Shown here: piece after piece, positions 29,510 to 40,419 of the stretch
How positions within the stretch are numbered: position 1 is the first letter of the stretch
How the letters are laid out: each line of letters opens with the position of its first letter
Assembly: GCA_013003555.1 (NCBI GenBank)
Contig: JABDIV010000052.1
Span: 186,001 to 250,000 of the forward strand
Origin: Flavobacteriaceae bacterium
Lineage (GTDB): Bacteria > Bacteroidota > Bacteroidia > Flavobacteriales > Flavobacteriaceae
Direction: 5' to 3'
Length of the DNA stretch: 64,000 nt
Translations under genes and position numbers: made by a program
The notes under the pieces: model-generated
The model's input: the letters and a program-made list of their open reading frames with translations, nothing else
What the model was told of the DNA's origin: nothing
Databases searched by the model: none

Positions 29510-30919
29510 ATGAAAAAGATTGCAACCTTGATTTTAGTTTCGGCATTAGGCGGATTTATAACGCTTGGTGCCTACAAAACAATTTATGAGAAAAAAGAAA
29601 GTGTAGTGGTAGAACCTAATACGGTTTTATCAAATCCGGTATATACGGTTTCTAATACAGGACCTATCGGAATCGCCGATACCGACTTCACTTTCGCAGC
29701 CGAAAAGACCATCGACGCTGTTGTTCACGTAAAAAACACGACTATAAGCCAAGGGTATACAACTCTTGAAGATTTAATTTTCGGGCGTCCGTCTCAACGT
29801 GCTCAGATCGGGACAGGCTCTGGAGTAATTATAAGTCCGGATGGCTATATCATTACGAATAATCACGTTATTGAAGGGGCTCAGGCGATTACCATCACAA
29901 CCAATGATAATGTGACTATTGAAGCCGCATTGGTAGGGACTGATCCCAAGACCGATATAGCGCTTCTAAAAGTCGATTACGATGAAGATCTGCCCTACAC
30001 CGCATTTGGTGACAGTGATAATGCGAAGATTGGGGAATGGGTATTGGCCGTTGGAAATCCATTTAATTTGACATCTACAGTTACTGCCGGTATAATAAGT
30101 GCAAAATCAAGAGATCTTTCCGGTAGAAATATGCAATCTTTTATTCAAACCGATGCTGCGGTTAACCGAGGTAATTCAGGAGGTGCACTGGTAAATATCA
30201 ATGGTGAATTAATTGGTATCAATACGGCGATTACATCACAAACGGGTAATTATGTGGGATACTCTTTTGCCGTTCCAAGCAATATCGCAAGAAAGGTAGT
30301 TCAGGATATCATGGAATTTGGAAACGTACAAAATGGTATACTTGGAATAACCGGACAGGCATTAGACAGTCAAACTGCAGAGGCGAATGGTACTGATGAA
30401 ACAGAAGGATTTTTAGTAAGTTCTGTCGAAGCAGACTCTGGTGCTGAGAAAGCAGGTATTAAAAATGGTGATATCATAAAGAAATTGGATAATGTTGAGA
30501 TTTCAAAATTCTCAGACATGCGTGGATTTTTAAATTCTAAGCGGCCAAATGATGTGGTTCAGGTCACCGTGCTTCGAAATGGAAATGAAAAGGTAGTCCC
30601 TGTTACATTGATAAAAAACCAACGTTATATCGTTCCTCAAATCGGAACCTTGAAAAAAGCGAGTGAACGCGAATTGAACAATTATGGCGTCAGCCATGGA
30701 GTGAAGTTGGCAACCATGACAACGATAGATTATTACAAGTCCTACTGGTCTAAAGTGGGAATCAATGAAGGTGTAATTGTCACGGCCATTGATGGTGAAA
30801 AAATTTATGGAATTGAAGACGTAGAACGAATTATGGCTCAACGATCGGTTCAGGATCCGATAACCATTGATCTTATCAACAATAGTGGTGAGCGCGAGCG
30901 ATACAATTTCGGCGGATAA
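29510..30919 (+). CDS. Periplasmic serine protease, Do/DegQ family
   Basis: HtrA-type protease-chaperone for envelope quality control. N-terminal membrane/signal segment (~4-22), trypsin-like domain with triad His119 (NNHV), Asp149 (TDIALLKV) and Ser223 (GNSGGAL), then PDZ1 (~275-370) and a second, weaker PDZ (~380-469). 469 aa. Stand-alone gene with a -7 element upstream and a strong terminator downstream. Confidence 0.94.
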   Translation: MKKIATLILVSALGGFITLGAYKTIYEKKESVVVEPNTVLSNPVYTVSNTGPIGIADTDFTFAAEKTIDAVVHVKNTTISQGYTTLEDLIFGRPSQRAQIGTGSGVIISPDGYIITNNHVIEGAQAITITTNDNVTIEAALVGTDPKTDIALLKVDYDEDLPYTAFGDSDNAKIGEWVLAVGNPFNLTSTVTAGIISAKSRDLSGRNMQSFIQTDAAVNRGNSGGALVNINGELIGINTAITSQTGNYVGYSFAVPSNIARKVVQDIMEFGNVQNGILGITGQALDSQTAEANGTDETEGFLVSSVEADSGAEKAGIKNGDIIKKLDNVEISKFSDMRGFLNSKRPNDVVQVTVLRNGNEKVVPVTLIKNQRYIVPQIGTLKKASERELNNYGVSHGVKLATMTTIDYYKSYWSKVGINEGVIVTAIDGEKIYGIEDVERIMAQRSVQDPITIDLINNSGERERYNFGG

Positions 30920-30939
30920 CCAATTTCCAAGCAAAATTA

Positions 30940-30980
30940 AAACCCCTTCTTTAGTTTGTTAAAGAAGGGGTTTATTTTTT
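30940..30980 (+). terminator. Rho-independent terminator
   Basis: 14-bp perfect stem (30940-30953 with 30960-30973; AAACCCCTTCTTTA on the left arm), 6-nt loop, then a T-rich run. It ends the protease transcript 21 bp after the stop. Confidence 0.9.
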
Positions 30981-31060
30981 CTCAAAAACAGTTACGAAAA
31001 CGTTTGAAATATATTATTTTTGCGGCAAATTTTGAGAATCAAATCTTCAAACCCTACCTA

Positions 31061-32509
31061 ATGAGTATCAGTGAAACCTATGAAAAAGAGCTGGCCTTTC
31101 AGGCCGATCGCAGACGTGCAACCGTTGAATTTATTAAGACAGTAAGCGATCTGTGGTACGACAAATCTATTGAACTTGTCTTGTTTCGAAATCAGCTTAT
31201 CGACCGGACCGTCAGTGAGATTTTAAACCTGCATGAATATGCTGGTAAGTTTGTACAAAAACCTATTTCAATTTTCGATTCTGTCGAGATTGCCCAAGCC
31301 ATAAAAGCACTCGACATTCCACCGTCTAAAATCGACATTGGCAAGTTAACCTTCGAATACCACATTGAGGATAATACCTATAATTCGGCACAGCAATTTG
31401 TAGTCGATAAATTGAAGGATGCAAAAAAGACCAACGGGGTTATACCGAAAGATGTTGTTCTATATGGATTTGGACGAATCGGCCGGATTGTGGCCAGGGA
31501 ATTAATGGTAAAAACCGGTAAAGGTAGTCAGTTACGTCTGCGCGCGATAGTAACGCGCGGTCAGATCGATGAGACTGTTCTTGAAAAAAGAGCATCGCTT
31601 TTGCGTAATGATTCGATTCATGGCGACTTTCATGGGACCGTTGTGGTTGATTCTAAAAACTCGGCCCTGATTATCAACGGGACAACTGTTAATGTTATTT
31701 CAGCAAATGCGCCGGAAGATATTGATTATACCAAGTACGGTATTTTTGACGCCCTGGTGATTGATAACACAGGCGCTTTCAGGGATGAAGAAGCCCTTTC
31801 ACGACATCTTGAATCGAAAGGTGTTGAGAAGGTTCTATTAACGGCACCGGGGAAAGGCATCCCGAATATTGTTCATGGTGTAAATCACAAGGAATATGAT
31901 CCCGATAGTGTTTCCGTTTTTTCTGCCGCCTCATGCACAACCAATGCAATTACACCAATTTTAAAGGTAATCGATGATTCCTATGGTGTAAAAAGCGGCC
32001 ATCTTGAGACCATTCACGCCTATACAAACGATCAAAATCTTGTTGATAACATGCACAATAAATACCGTCGAGGGCGGGCGGCCGCATTAAATATGGTAAT
32101 CACCGAGACCGGTGCTGGGCAAGCGGTATCGAAGGCCCTTCCGAATCTTGATGGGAAATTAACATCAAACGCCATTCGTGTTCCCGTTCCAAATGGTTCT
32201 TTAGCTATTCTTAATCTCGAATTGGAGAACCCCACCTCCTTAGACGGTGTAAACAGCGTGATGAAAAAATATGCGCTTGAAGGCGATTTGGTTGAACAGA
32301 TAAAATATGAACTCAGCGATGAATTGGTGTCGACTGATATTGTTGGTAGTTCGGCACCGGCAATTTACGACAGCAAAGCCACTATTGTACGTTCGAATGG
32401 TGCAAATGTGGTATTATACATATGGTATGACAATGAATACGGTTACAGCCATCAGGTTATAAGATTGGCAAAATATATCGCCAAGGTTAGACGTTACACT
32501 TATTACTAA
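31061..32509 (+). CDS. Glyceraldehyde-3-phosphate dehydrogenase, long form
   Basis: Glycolytic/gluconeogenic oxidation of glyceraldehyde 3-phosphate. 482 aa, longer than the usual ~335: an N-terminal extension of ~130 residues precedes the NAD site YGFGRIGRIVAREL (from ~135). Catalytic Cys292 lies in SAASCTTNAITPIL; later WYDNEYGYSHQV is the family's C-terminal block. The ATG at 31061 gives MSISETYEKELAFQADRR; the frame is open back to 30956 but that would run through the terminator. A -7-like TATTTTTG lies at 31015-31022. The long form is known from Bacteroidota. Confidence 0.93.
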   Translation: MSISETYEKELAFQADRRRATVEFIKTVSDLWYDKSIELVLFRNQLIDRTVSEILNLHEYAGKFVQKPISIFDSVEIAQAIKALDIPPSKIDIGKLTFEYHIEDNTYNSAQQFVVDKLKDAKKTNGVIPKDVVLYGFGRIGRIVARELMVKTGKGSQLRLRAIVTRGQIDETVLEKRASLLRNDSIHGDFHGTVVVDSKNSALIINGTTVNVISANAPEDIDYTKYGIFDALVIDNTGAFRDEEALSRHLESKGVEKVLLTAPGKGIPNIVHGVNHKEYDPDSVSVFSAASCTTNAITPILKVIDDSYGVKSGHLETIHAYTNDQNLVDNMHNKYRRGRAAALNMVITETGAGQAVSKALPNLDGKLTSNAIRVPVPNGSLAILNLELENPTSLDGVNSVMKKYALEGDLVEQIKYELSDELVSTDIVGSSAPAIYDSKATIVRSNGANVVLYIWYDNEYGYSHQVIRLAKYIAKVRRYTYY

Positions 32510-32628
32510 ACCGGTTAACATCCGGTTGTTAATTTTCAACGTATATTTTTAAGACCCGGTGGTTCGAGGCTACTGAATTAATAATTATATTGCCTGACAT
32601 TTAACCAACAACTAAATTTAAACCCTCC

Positions 32629-33243
32629 ATGACTCACGTGAAACAAATTGCTTGTCTTATCCTCACTATTTCCATTGGCATGCAACTTTCAGCACAAACT
32701 AAAACGACCCCTATCCAAGAATTATCATTAAATGACGGAACCATCGACAACCAGTTCGAATATGTAATACGCCGATCGAATAGTTGGCAGGATTTTAAGG
32801 TGATAAAAAAGAATTGGATGTACACCTTAAAAGCTCATACGATTGATTCATTAAATGCACTTCATAAGGAACTTGAATCAACACAGGGTGTCGTAGCAAC
32901 CCAAAAAACAGAAATCGACGATTTGCGATCTAATTTGAATAACACCCAATCAACTCTTGATGCCACAAATCTCGAAAAAGACAGCATGGCATTGTTTGGA
33001 TTGCAAATGAGTAAGGGAGCTTATAACACTCTCATGTGGTCGATCATTGCTGCGTTATTTGCATTATTCATCATATTTGTTTTTAAATTTAAAAACAGTA
33101 ATTCGGTCACAAGGGCAGCCAAGCGAGCTTTGGATGAGACCGAGCAGGAATTTGAAGAACATCGTCGCGTTGCTCTGGAGAGAGAGCAAAAGGTTCGGCG
33201 TCAGTTACAAGATGAAATCAACAAACAAAAAGGACTGTCGTAG
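32629..33243 (+). CDS. Exported coiled-coil membrane protein (not a methyltransferase)
   Basis: 204 aa: signal peptide (to Ala21-Gln22), a short conserved block (DNQFEYVIRRSNSWQDFKVI), a coiled coil (~75-115), one membrane helix (~138-157) and a second charged helix (~165-204, EQEFEEHRRVALEREQKVRR). Homologues sit beside trmD in flavobacteria and are often wrongly named tRNA (guanine-N1)-methyltransferase; no SAM-binding motif is present here. Function unknown. Confidence 0.75.
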   Translation: MTHVKQIACLILTISIGMQLSAQTKTTPIQELSLNDGTIDNQFEYVIRRSNSWQDFKVIKKNWMYTLKAHTIDSLNALHKELESTQGVVATQKTEIDDLRSNLNNTQSTLDATNLEKDSMALFGLQMSKGAYNTLMWSIIAALFALFIIFVFKFKNSNSVTRAAKRALDETEQEFEEHRRVALEREQKVRRQLQDEINKQKGLS

Positions 33244-33283
33244 AGCTTTTTAATTGTACGAGGATGTTCCAGCAATCAATTCA

Positions 33284-33733
33284 ATGAAACATTCAATAAA
33301 ACGAGCCGATCTTTCACATTTATCAGATCTTATTCCTCTTTTTGATGCTTACCGGGTTTTTTATCGTCAGAGCTCCGCACCAAAAAAGGCAAAGAATTTT
33401 CTAAAGGAGCGTATTGAAAAGGACGAATCTATTATTTATCTGGCCTATATTAATGATGAGGCCGTTGGCTTTGTCCAGCTTTTCCCCATATTTTCTTCGG
33501 TGAGTATGGAACCCATGTTGCTCCTTAACGATCTTTACATCGAAGAGCATCACAGAGGTGAAGGAATAGGCAAATCATTGATAGATAAGGCCAAACAAAT
33601 ATGTTTTGAAAAACAACTAAAAGGTCTTGCCCTTCAGACAGAAGCTGACAATCCTGCCCAGTCCATCTATGAGCATTTAGGATTCATCAAAGATCCCGAC
33701 CTTTTTTATTTTTGGACAAATACTAACAGATAA
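33284..33733 (+). CDS. GNAT family N-acetyltransferase
   Basis: 149 aa from ATG 33284 ([13 protein letters not shown]); an extension to a TTG at 33254 is less likely. Acetyl-CoA motif [18 protein letters not shown] and C-terminal [20 protein letters not shown]. Substrate unknown. 17 bp before trmD. Confidence 0.9.
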   Translation: MKHSIKRADLSHLSDLIPLFDAYRVFYRQSSAPKKAKNFLKERIEKDESIIYLAYINDEAVGFVQLFPIFSSVSMEPMLLLNDLYIEEHHRGEGIGKSLIDKAKQICFEKQLKGLALQTEADNPAQSIYEHLGFIKDPDLFYFWTNTNR

Positions 33734-33750
33734 TTCGCATCTTTGTATCG

Positions 33751-34425
33751 ATGAGAATTGATATACTAACCGTACTTCCCGAGTTAATAAGGAGTCCGTT
33801 TGAGGCTTCCATACTAAAACGAGCCGCTGAAGCTGGATTGGTCGATATTCATTTCCATAATCTTCGGGACTACACAACAAACAATTATAAATCGGTTGAT
33901 GATTACCAGTTTGGAGGTGGTGCAGGGATGGTCATGATGATCGAGCCCATCGATAAATGTATTTCCAAGCTTAAGTCGGAACGGGATTATGATGAGATCA
34001 TATATATGACGCCAGACGGTGAACGCCTCAATCAGGGGATTGCCAATGCGCTGAGTTTAAAGTCGAATATGATCATTTTGTGTGGCCATTACAAAGGTGT
34101 CGATCAGCGTGTACGAGATCATTTGATTACCCGGGAAATCTCGATAGGTGATTATGTTTTATCGGGCGGTGAGCTGGGTGCAGCTGTGCTTTGTGATGCG
34201 GTAATCAGGCTTATTCCGGGTGTCTTGGGCAATGAAACCTCAGCTCTAACCGATTCTTTCCAGGATAATTTGCTTGCGGCTCCAATTTATACGAGGCCCA
34301 GGGAATATAAAGGCTGGTCTGTTCCGGAAATACTGTTTAGTGGTAACTTGCCTGAAATAGAAAAATGGCGTGAAGAGCAGGCCATTGAACACACCGTAAA
34401 ACGTCGACCCGATCTGTTGAAATGA
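33751..34425 (+). CDS. trmD: tRNA (guanosine(37)-N1)-methyltransferase
   Basis: Methylates G37 next to the anticodon and so prevents frameshifting. 224-aa SPOUT enzyme with the trefoil-knot blocks [13 protein letters not shown] and [15 protein letters not shown], preceded by [12 protein letters not shown]. Full length. Followed by rplS, as in most bacteria. Confidence 0.97.
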   Translation: MRIDILTVLPELIRSPFEASILKRAAEAGLVDIHFHNLRDYTTNNYKSVDDYQFGGGAGMVMMIEPIDKCISKLKSERDYDEIIYMTPDGERLNQGIANALSLKSNMIILCGHYKGVDQRVRDHLITREISIGDYVLSGGELGAAVLCDAVIRLIPGVLGNETSALTDSFQDNLLAAPIYTRPREYKGWSVPEILFSGNLPEIEKWREEQAIEHTVKRRPDLLK

Positions 34426-34438
34426 GAAACTGAAAATT

Positions 34439-34520
34439 GGATTAGGGATAGTAGCGACATCCTTTTAACTTTTAAAAGATAAAGCGGATAGCCCGGCTTT
34501 TTGCAAGGCAAAAAGAATCC
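34439..34520 (+). ncRNA. Flavo-1-like structured RNA element
   Basis: Between trmD and rplS. Outer helix GGATT (34439-34443) with AATCC (34516-34520); inner hairpins CTTTTA-ACTTT-TAAAAG and CTTTTTGC-AAG-GCAAAAAG (34497-34504/34508-34515). The conserved-looking strings TAGGGATAGTAGCGACATCC and AGCGGATAGCCCGG match, from memory, a repeated element frequent in flavobacterial intergenic regions that I believe is the Flavo-1 motif. Role unknown. Confidence 0.6.
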
Positions 34521-34541
34521 TGTAAAATAAAAAGGGAATGA

Positions 34542-34571
34542 TTGCACTTTTATAATTATTAATTATCTTTG
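34542..34571 (+). promoter_or_regulatory. Promoter of rplS
   Basis: TTG (34542-34544), 19 nt, TATCTTTG (34564-34571): a close match to the Bacteroidota promoter. Leader of about 65 nt before the rplS ATG, so rplS need not depend on trmD transcription. Confidence 0.7.
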
Positions 34572-34642
34572 CAGCCAATTTCGGATTAACCTCTGGCGAA
34601 AACCGTGGATGTTATTTCGAATGAACCACAAAACAGTTAAAG

Positions 34643-34993
34643 ATGGAATCTTTAGTAAAATTTGTTCAGGATGAATTTGTAACCCGCAAAGAATTCACTG
34701 AATTCAGTGCAGGTGATACGATAACGGTTTATTACGAGATCAAAGAGGGAAATAAAACCCGAACACAGTTCTTCAGAGGGGTTGTGTTACAGCGAAGAGG
34801 CACAGGTGCTTCAGAGACTTTTACAATCAGAAAAATGTCTGGAACCATTGGTGTTGAGCGAATTTTCCCGATCAATATGCCGGCTTTGCAGAAGATTGAG
34901 ATCAATAAAAAAGGTAAAGTAAGACGCGCACGGATATTCTACTTCAGAGACCTTACCGGTAAGAAGGCAAGGATCAAAGAGAAGAGGAGTTAG
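34643..34993 (+). CDS. rplS: Ribosomal protein bL19
   Basis: 116-aa large-subunit protein at the 30S-50S interface. FSAGDTITVYYEIKEGNKTR, FRGVVLQRRGTG, TIRKMSGTIGVERIFPI and RRARIFYFRDLTGKKARIKE are the standard L19 blocks. Own promoter upstream, terminator downstream. Confidence 0.98.
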   Translation: MESLVKFVQDEFVTRKEFTEFSAGDTITVYYEIKEGNKTRTQFFRGVVLQRRGTGASETFTIRKMSGTIGVERIFPINMPALQKIEINKKGKVRRARIFYFRDLTGKKARIKEKRS

Positions 34994-35011
34994 ACGAAAC
35001 GACAGCATAGT

Positions 35012-35043
35012 AAAAGGCCCTGAAAAATCAGGGTCTTTTTTAT
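35012..35043 (+). terminator. Rho-independent terminator of rplS
   Basis: AAAAGGCCCTGA-AAAA-TCAGGGTCTTTTT: 11-bp stem with one G-T pair, followed by a T-run, 20 bp past the stop. Confidence 0.88.
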
Positions 35044-35099
35044 TAACAAATGTTAATAACATCGGTGCATAAATGGTTAATATCTAATAACACTAATAA

Positions 35100-35130
35100 T
35101 TTGGAAATTTCATTTGATATCTTACATTAG
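35100..35130 (+). promoter_or_regulatory. Putative promoter of the 35.1-35.7 kb RNA
   Basis: TTTG (35100-35103), exactly 19 nt, TACATTAG (35123-35130), one mismatch from TAnnTTTG. Predicted start near 35137. Confidence 0.4.
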
Positions 35131-35136
35131 CTAAAC

Positions 35137-35655
35137 GATTAAGGGAATTGATAATTTCGGTTATCAAAAAAAGCTGCCTCAGGGTAGTCCTTTGGTCTGA
35201 TAAAGTAACGTTCTTTATATAGTTGTTTTTTGAGGGCTTGAAGACCATGTGTAGGCATGTGAAAACGGAGAGTTCATGAAGTCGTGAAAAGTACGGCATG
35301 TTTCGGCAGGCTGGGAACTGGCGCGACGGAAAGATTCGGAAGCCGGTTGGATCGAAAGTGAGTACCGGGAGATGATTCAAGATGTTGGACGTTGTAGATC
35401 ACGCAAGTGGGATGCGGAAAAAGACATTTCAAGGAAAGCAACGACGGAAGCATTTTGGTAACATGTCAATACATTTTGAAAGTTACATCACAAGATGTTT
35501 CATTGAGGCGGGGAAACTTGAACCGAAAACGTAATCAGATGAAAATTCAGGTTACCGAGGTTGGCAGCAGTGTCAAATAGGTCATGCAGAACCGTTTCAT
35601 AGAAAGCCATGTCAAAGTAGTTTAGTCTGCGATGATATGGCTTTTGTTTTTTAAT
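35137..35655 (+). ncRNA. Candidate non-coding RNA (~0.5 kb) before icd
   Basis: The 769-bp gap between rplS and icd has no convincing protein. All three plus frames are broken by stops, and the minus-strand frame at 35093-35380 encodes nothing recognisable. The stretch 35230-35580 is visibly richer in G+C and purine-rich motifs (GGAACTGGCGCGACGGAAAG, CGGTTGGATCGAAAGTGAGT) than ordinary spacers here. It is bounded by a promoter-like element (35100-35130) and a strong terminator hairpin (35603-35655). I could not match it to RNase P RNA, tmRNA, 6S RNA, SRP RNA or a group II intron. 5' end uncertain. It might instead be a decayed gene or a long icd leader. Confidence 0.5.
35603..35655 (+). terminator. 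Rho-independent terminator upstream of icd
   Basis: 12-bp stem (AAAGCCATGTCA at 35603-35614 with TGATATGGCTTT at 35633-35644, one G-U pair), 18-nt loop, then TTGTTTTTT. It lies ~107 bp before the icd ATG and has no gene upstream on that strand except the candidate RNA. Confidence 0.75.
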
Positions 35656-35750
35656 AAACTTTCATAGACTGCAAGAACTGTTTTTTGTATATTCGCTACG
35701 CGAAAATTTCACGTGTTTTTCAAGCTTATTTCTAAATTTTATATCCATAA

Positions 35751-37979
<2,229 letters not shown>

Positions 37980-38004
37980 GTTTTAAAGCTTTGTTAAATT
38001 GGGA

Positions 38005-38033
38005 TTGGAAAGTTGTTGCTTTCTCTATTTTTG
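38005..38033 (+). promoter_or_regulatory. Promoter almost touching the TonB receptor start
   Basis: TTG (38005-38007), 18 nt, TATTTTTG (38026-38033). Transcription from it would start about 2-5 nt before the ATG at 38042, giving a nearly leaderless mRNA. Confidence 0.45.
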
Positions 38034-38041
38034 CATGTCTT

Positions 38042-40417
38042 ATGAAAACAAAAACTACCAGCTTATCAGCAATTGCAATTCTCTTCTGCTTTTCCTTGTT
38101 TTCTCAATCAAAATATACCTTAAGCGGAACGATTACTGAAGCATCGAGCAATGAACAGCTCATAGGCGTGAACATCATTGTTCCCAGCTTAAAAACGGGT
38201 ACGGTCACCAATGAATATGGATTCTATTCTTTAACACTTGCCGAGGGCAGTTATGAATTTGTGATCAGTTACCTTGGCTTCAAAACCATCAGGCAAACAA
38301 TCGATTTGACCAGCGATAAGGCCCTGAATTTTTCTCTTGAAGAAAGCACAGAGCAACTCGATGAAGTGGTCATTACCGAAAATGTTGAACGGCTAAATAT
38401 CAGAAATCCTCAAATGAGTGTGAACAGTCTGTCGATTTCAACAGTAAAGCAAATTCCTGTTGTTCTTGGTGAGGCCGACATTGTTAAATCCCTGCTTCTG
38501 CTCCCCGGAATTACAAATGCAGGAGAGGCATCCTCTGGGTTTAATGTGAGAGGTGGTGCTGTTGATCAAAACCTCATCCTTCTTGATGAAGCCACTATAT
38601 TTAATTCTTCACACCTCTTCGGTTTATTCTCGGTGTTCAATCCTGATGCGATTAAAGATGTCAAGCTTTTTAAAGGAAGCATTCCTGCACGATATGGAGG
38701 TCGCGTCTCTTCGGTATTAGAGATCTTTCAAAAAGAAGGGAACAGTAAGGAATACAGAGTAAACGGCGGTATTGGTGCCGTTGCGAGCCGATTACTGATT
38801 GAAGGACCAATCGAAAAAGACAGGGCATCGTTCCTGGTTGGTGGCCGTGCGTCATACGCCCATTTATTCCTGCCGCTTTTCAATATTGATAATAAGGCCT
38901 ATTTCTACGATCTGAACACCAAATTGAACTATAAGGTTAACGATAAGAACAATCTCTATTTCTCCGGATACTTCGGTCGTGACCTCTTTAGCTTAAGCGA
39001 TAATTTCGAAAATATCTATGGTAATGCTGTTTTAAATTTTCGATGGAATCATCTATTTTCCAAGAAGTTGTTCTCAAATCTTTCCTTGATCTATTCCGAT
39101 TATTATTATGGTTTGGAACTTGGTTTTGTTGGTTTTCTTTGGAATTCAGGCATTCAGAATTTTAATTTGAAATATGATTTAAAACAATATGTCAGTGATA
39201 AGCTTCAGGTCAATTACGGATTGAATAACACCTATTACAGTTTCAATCCGGGGAAAATTGAACCCAATACGAATGATTCGGGAATTGTTGAAGATCAGTT
39301 GACCAAAAAATATGCTAACGAACTGGCTGTCTATCTTGATATACAGCATGATATCACTGAAAATCTCAGCTTGGAATACGGTTTGCGTTTGAGTCATTTT
39401 TCAAGATTAGGACAAGATGAATTATTTGTTTACCAGGATGATAACCCGGTTGAATTCGATCCTTTTCTGTTGATCTATAAAAGTGCCGAACCAATTGATA
39501 CTATTTCGCCAGGACGTGGTAGCGAGCTCGCTAATTTCACCAATTTAGAACCGCGAGTAGCTTTGGCATATACCCTGAATGAAAAAAGCTCAATTAAAGC
39601 CAGTTATACACGCATTGCTCAATATTTGCACCTGTTGTCGAATACCAGTTCGCCAACCCCTTTGGATGTATGGACCCCAAGTGGGCCATTTGTGAAACCT
39701 CAACTACTCGATCAATATGCACTTGGTTATTTCAGGGATATAAAAGATGGTGCTTACGCCTTTGAAACTGAAGTATTTTATAAAGACCTTCAAAACCGTA
39801 TTGATTATATCGACGGGGCGAATCTGATCGCTAATGACGCGATCGAACAAGTAATCCTTAACGGTAAAGGCCGAGCTTATGGTTTAGAAGTGTTGCTTCG
39901 AAAAAATGACGGTCCTCTGACAGGCTGGTTGGCCTATACCCTATCGAAATCAGAGCAGCGAACTCCTGGGCGGAATGATCAGGAAATTGGCATTAACAGC
40001 GGAGCATGGTATAATACGCCTTACGACAAAACCCATGATATCGCTCTTTATGGTAATTATGAATTATCAGATAAATGGCGTTTCAATGCCAATTTGGTAT
40101 ATCAAACCGGTCAGCCTACCAATTATCCAATAGGGCAATTTGAATTCCAGGGGCTAACCATCCCATATTATGGCTTGCGAAATGAAGAACGCCTCCCAGA
40201 TTATCACCGATTGGATATTGCGGCGACTTTGACACCGCGTAAAAACAAGGGCCGGAAATGGCAAACAGAATGGGTTTTTAGTATTTACAATGTTTACAAC
40301 CGTAGAAATGCAGCGTCCATTAATTTCAGAAGGAATCAGGATACCGGAACAAATGAGGCTGTTCGCACCTCCATTTTTGGGATCGTCCCATCGGTTTCTT
40401 ATAATTTTAAATTTTAA
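38042..40417 (+). CDS. TonB-dependent outer membrane receptor
   Basis: 791 aa from ATG 38042: signal peptide (to ~SLFSQ), a CarboxypepD_reg-like beta-sandwich (~25-105, YTLSGTITEASSNEQLIGVN), a plug domain (LLLPGITNAGEASSGFNVRGG, VKLFKGSIPARYGGRVSSVL) and a 22-strand barrel ending SVSYNFKF with a terminal Phe. Takes up a substrate with TonB energy; the substrate is unknown. Paired with the DUF4249 lipoprotein 2 bp downstream. Confidence 0.94.
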   Translation: MKTKTTSLSAIAILFCFSLFSQSKYTLSGTITEASSNEQLIGVNIIVPSLKTGTVTNEYGFYSLTLAEGSYEFVISYLGFKTIRQTIDLTSDKALNFSLEESTEQLDEVVITENVERLNIRNPQMSVNSLSISTVKQIPVVLGEADIVKSLLLLPGITNAGEASSGFNVRGGAVDQNLILLDEATIFNSSHLFGLFSVFNPDAIKDVKLFKGSIPARYGGRVSSVLEIFQKEGNSKEYRVNGGIGAVASRLLIEGPIEKDRASFLVGGRASYAHLFLPLFNIDNKAYFYDLNTKLNYKVNDKNNLYFSGYFGRDLFSLSDNFENIYGNAVLNFRWNHLFSKKLFSNLSLIYSDYYYGLELGFVGFLWNSGIQNFNLKYDLKQYVSDKLQVNYGLNNTYYSFNPGKIEPNTNDSGIVEDQLTKKYANELAVYLDIQHDITENLSLEYGLRLSHFSRLGQDELFVYQDDNPVEFDPFLLIYKSAEPIDTISPGRGSELANFTNLEPRVALAYTLNEKSSIKASYTRIAQYLHLLSNTSSPTPLDVWTPSGPFVKPQLLDQYALGYFRDIKDGAYAFETEVFYKDLQNRIDYIDGANLIANDAIEQVILNGKGRAYGLEVLLRKNDGPLTGWLAYTLSKSEQRTPGRNDQEIGINSGAWYNTPYDKTHDIALYGNYELSDKWRFNANLVYQTGQPTNYPIGQFEFQGLTIPYYGLRNEERLPDYHRLDIAATLTPRKNKGRKWQTEWVFSIYNVYNRRNAASINFRRNQDTGTNEAVRTSIFGIVPSVSYNFKF

Positions 40418-40419
40418 TC

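Noticed and set aside
32512-32535. AACCGG/CCGGTT hairpin after gap as terminator
   Set aside because: Stem is only 6 bp and the following bases are not a T-run; too weak to report as a feature.
35093-35380. 95-residue minus-strand reading frame in the rplS-icd gap
   Set aside because: Composition does not look like a protein, it has no recognisable motif, and it runs against the promoter-terminator pair that suggests a plus-strand RNA.
35137-35655. tmRNA, RNase P RNA or group II intron remnant
   Set aside because: No tag frame or acceptor-like ends, none of the conserved RNase P core strings, and no GUGYG start or domain V-like hairpin were found.
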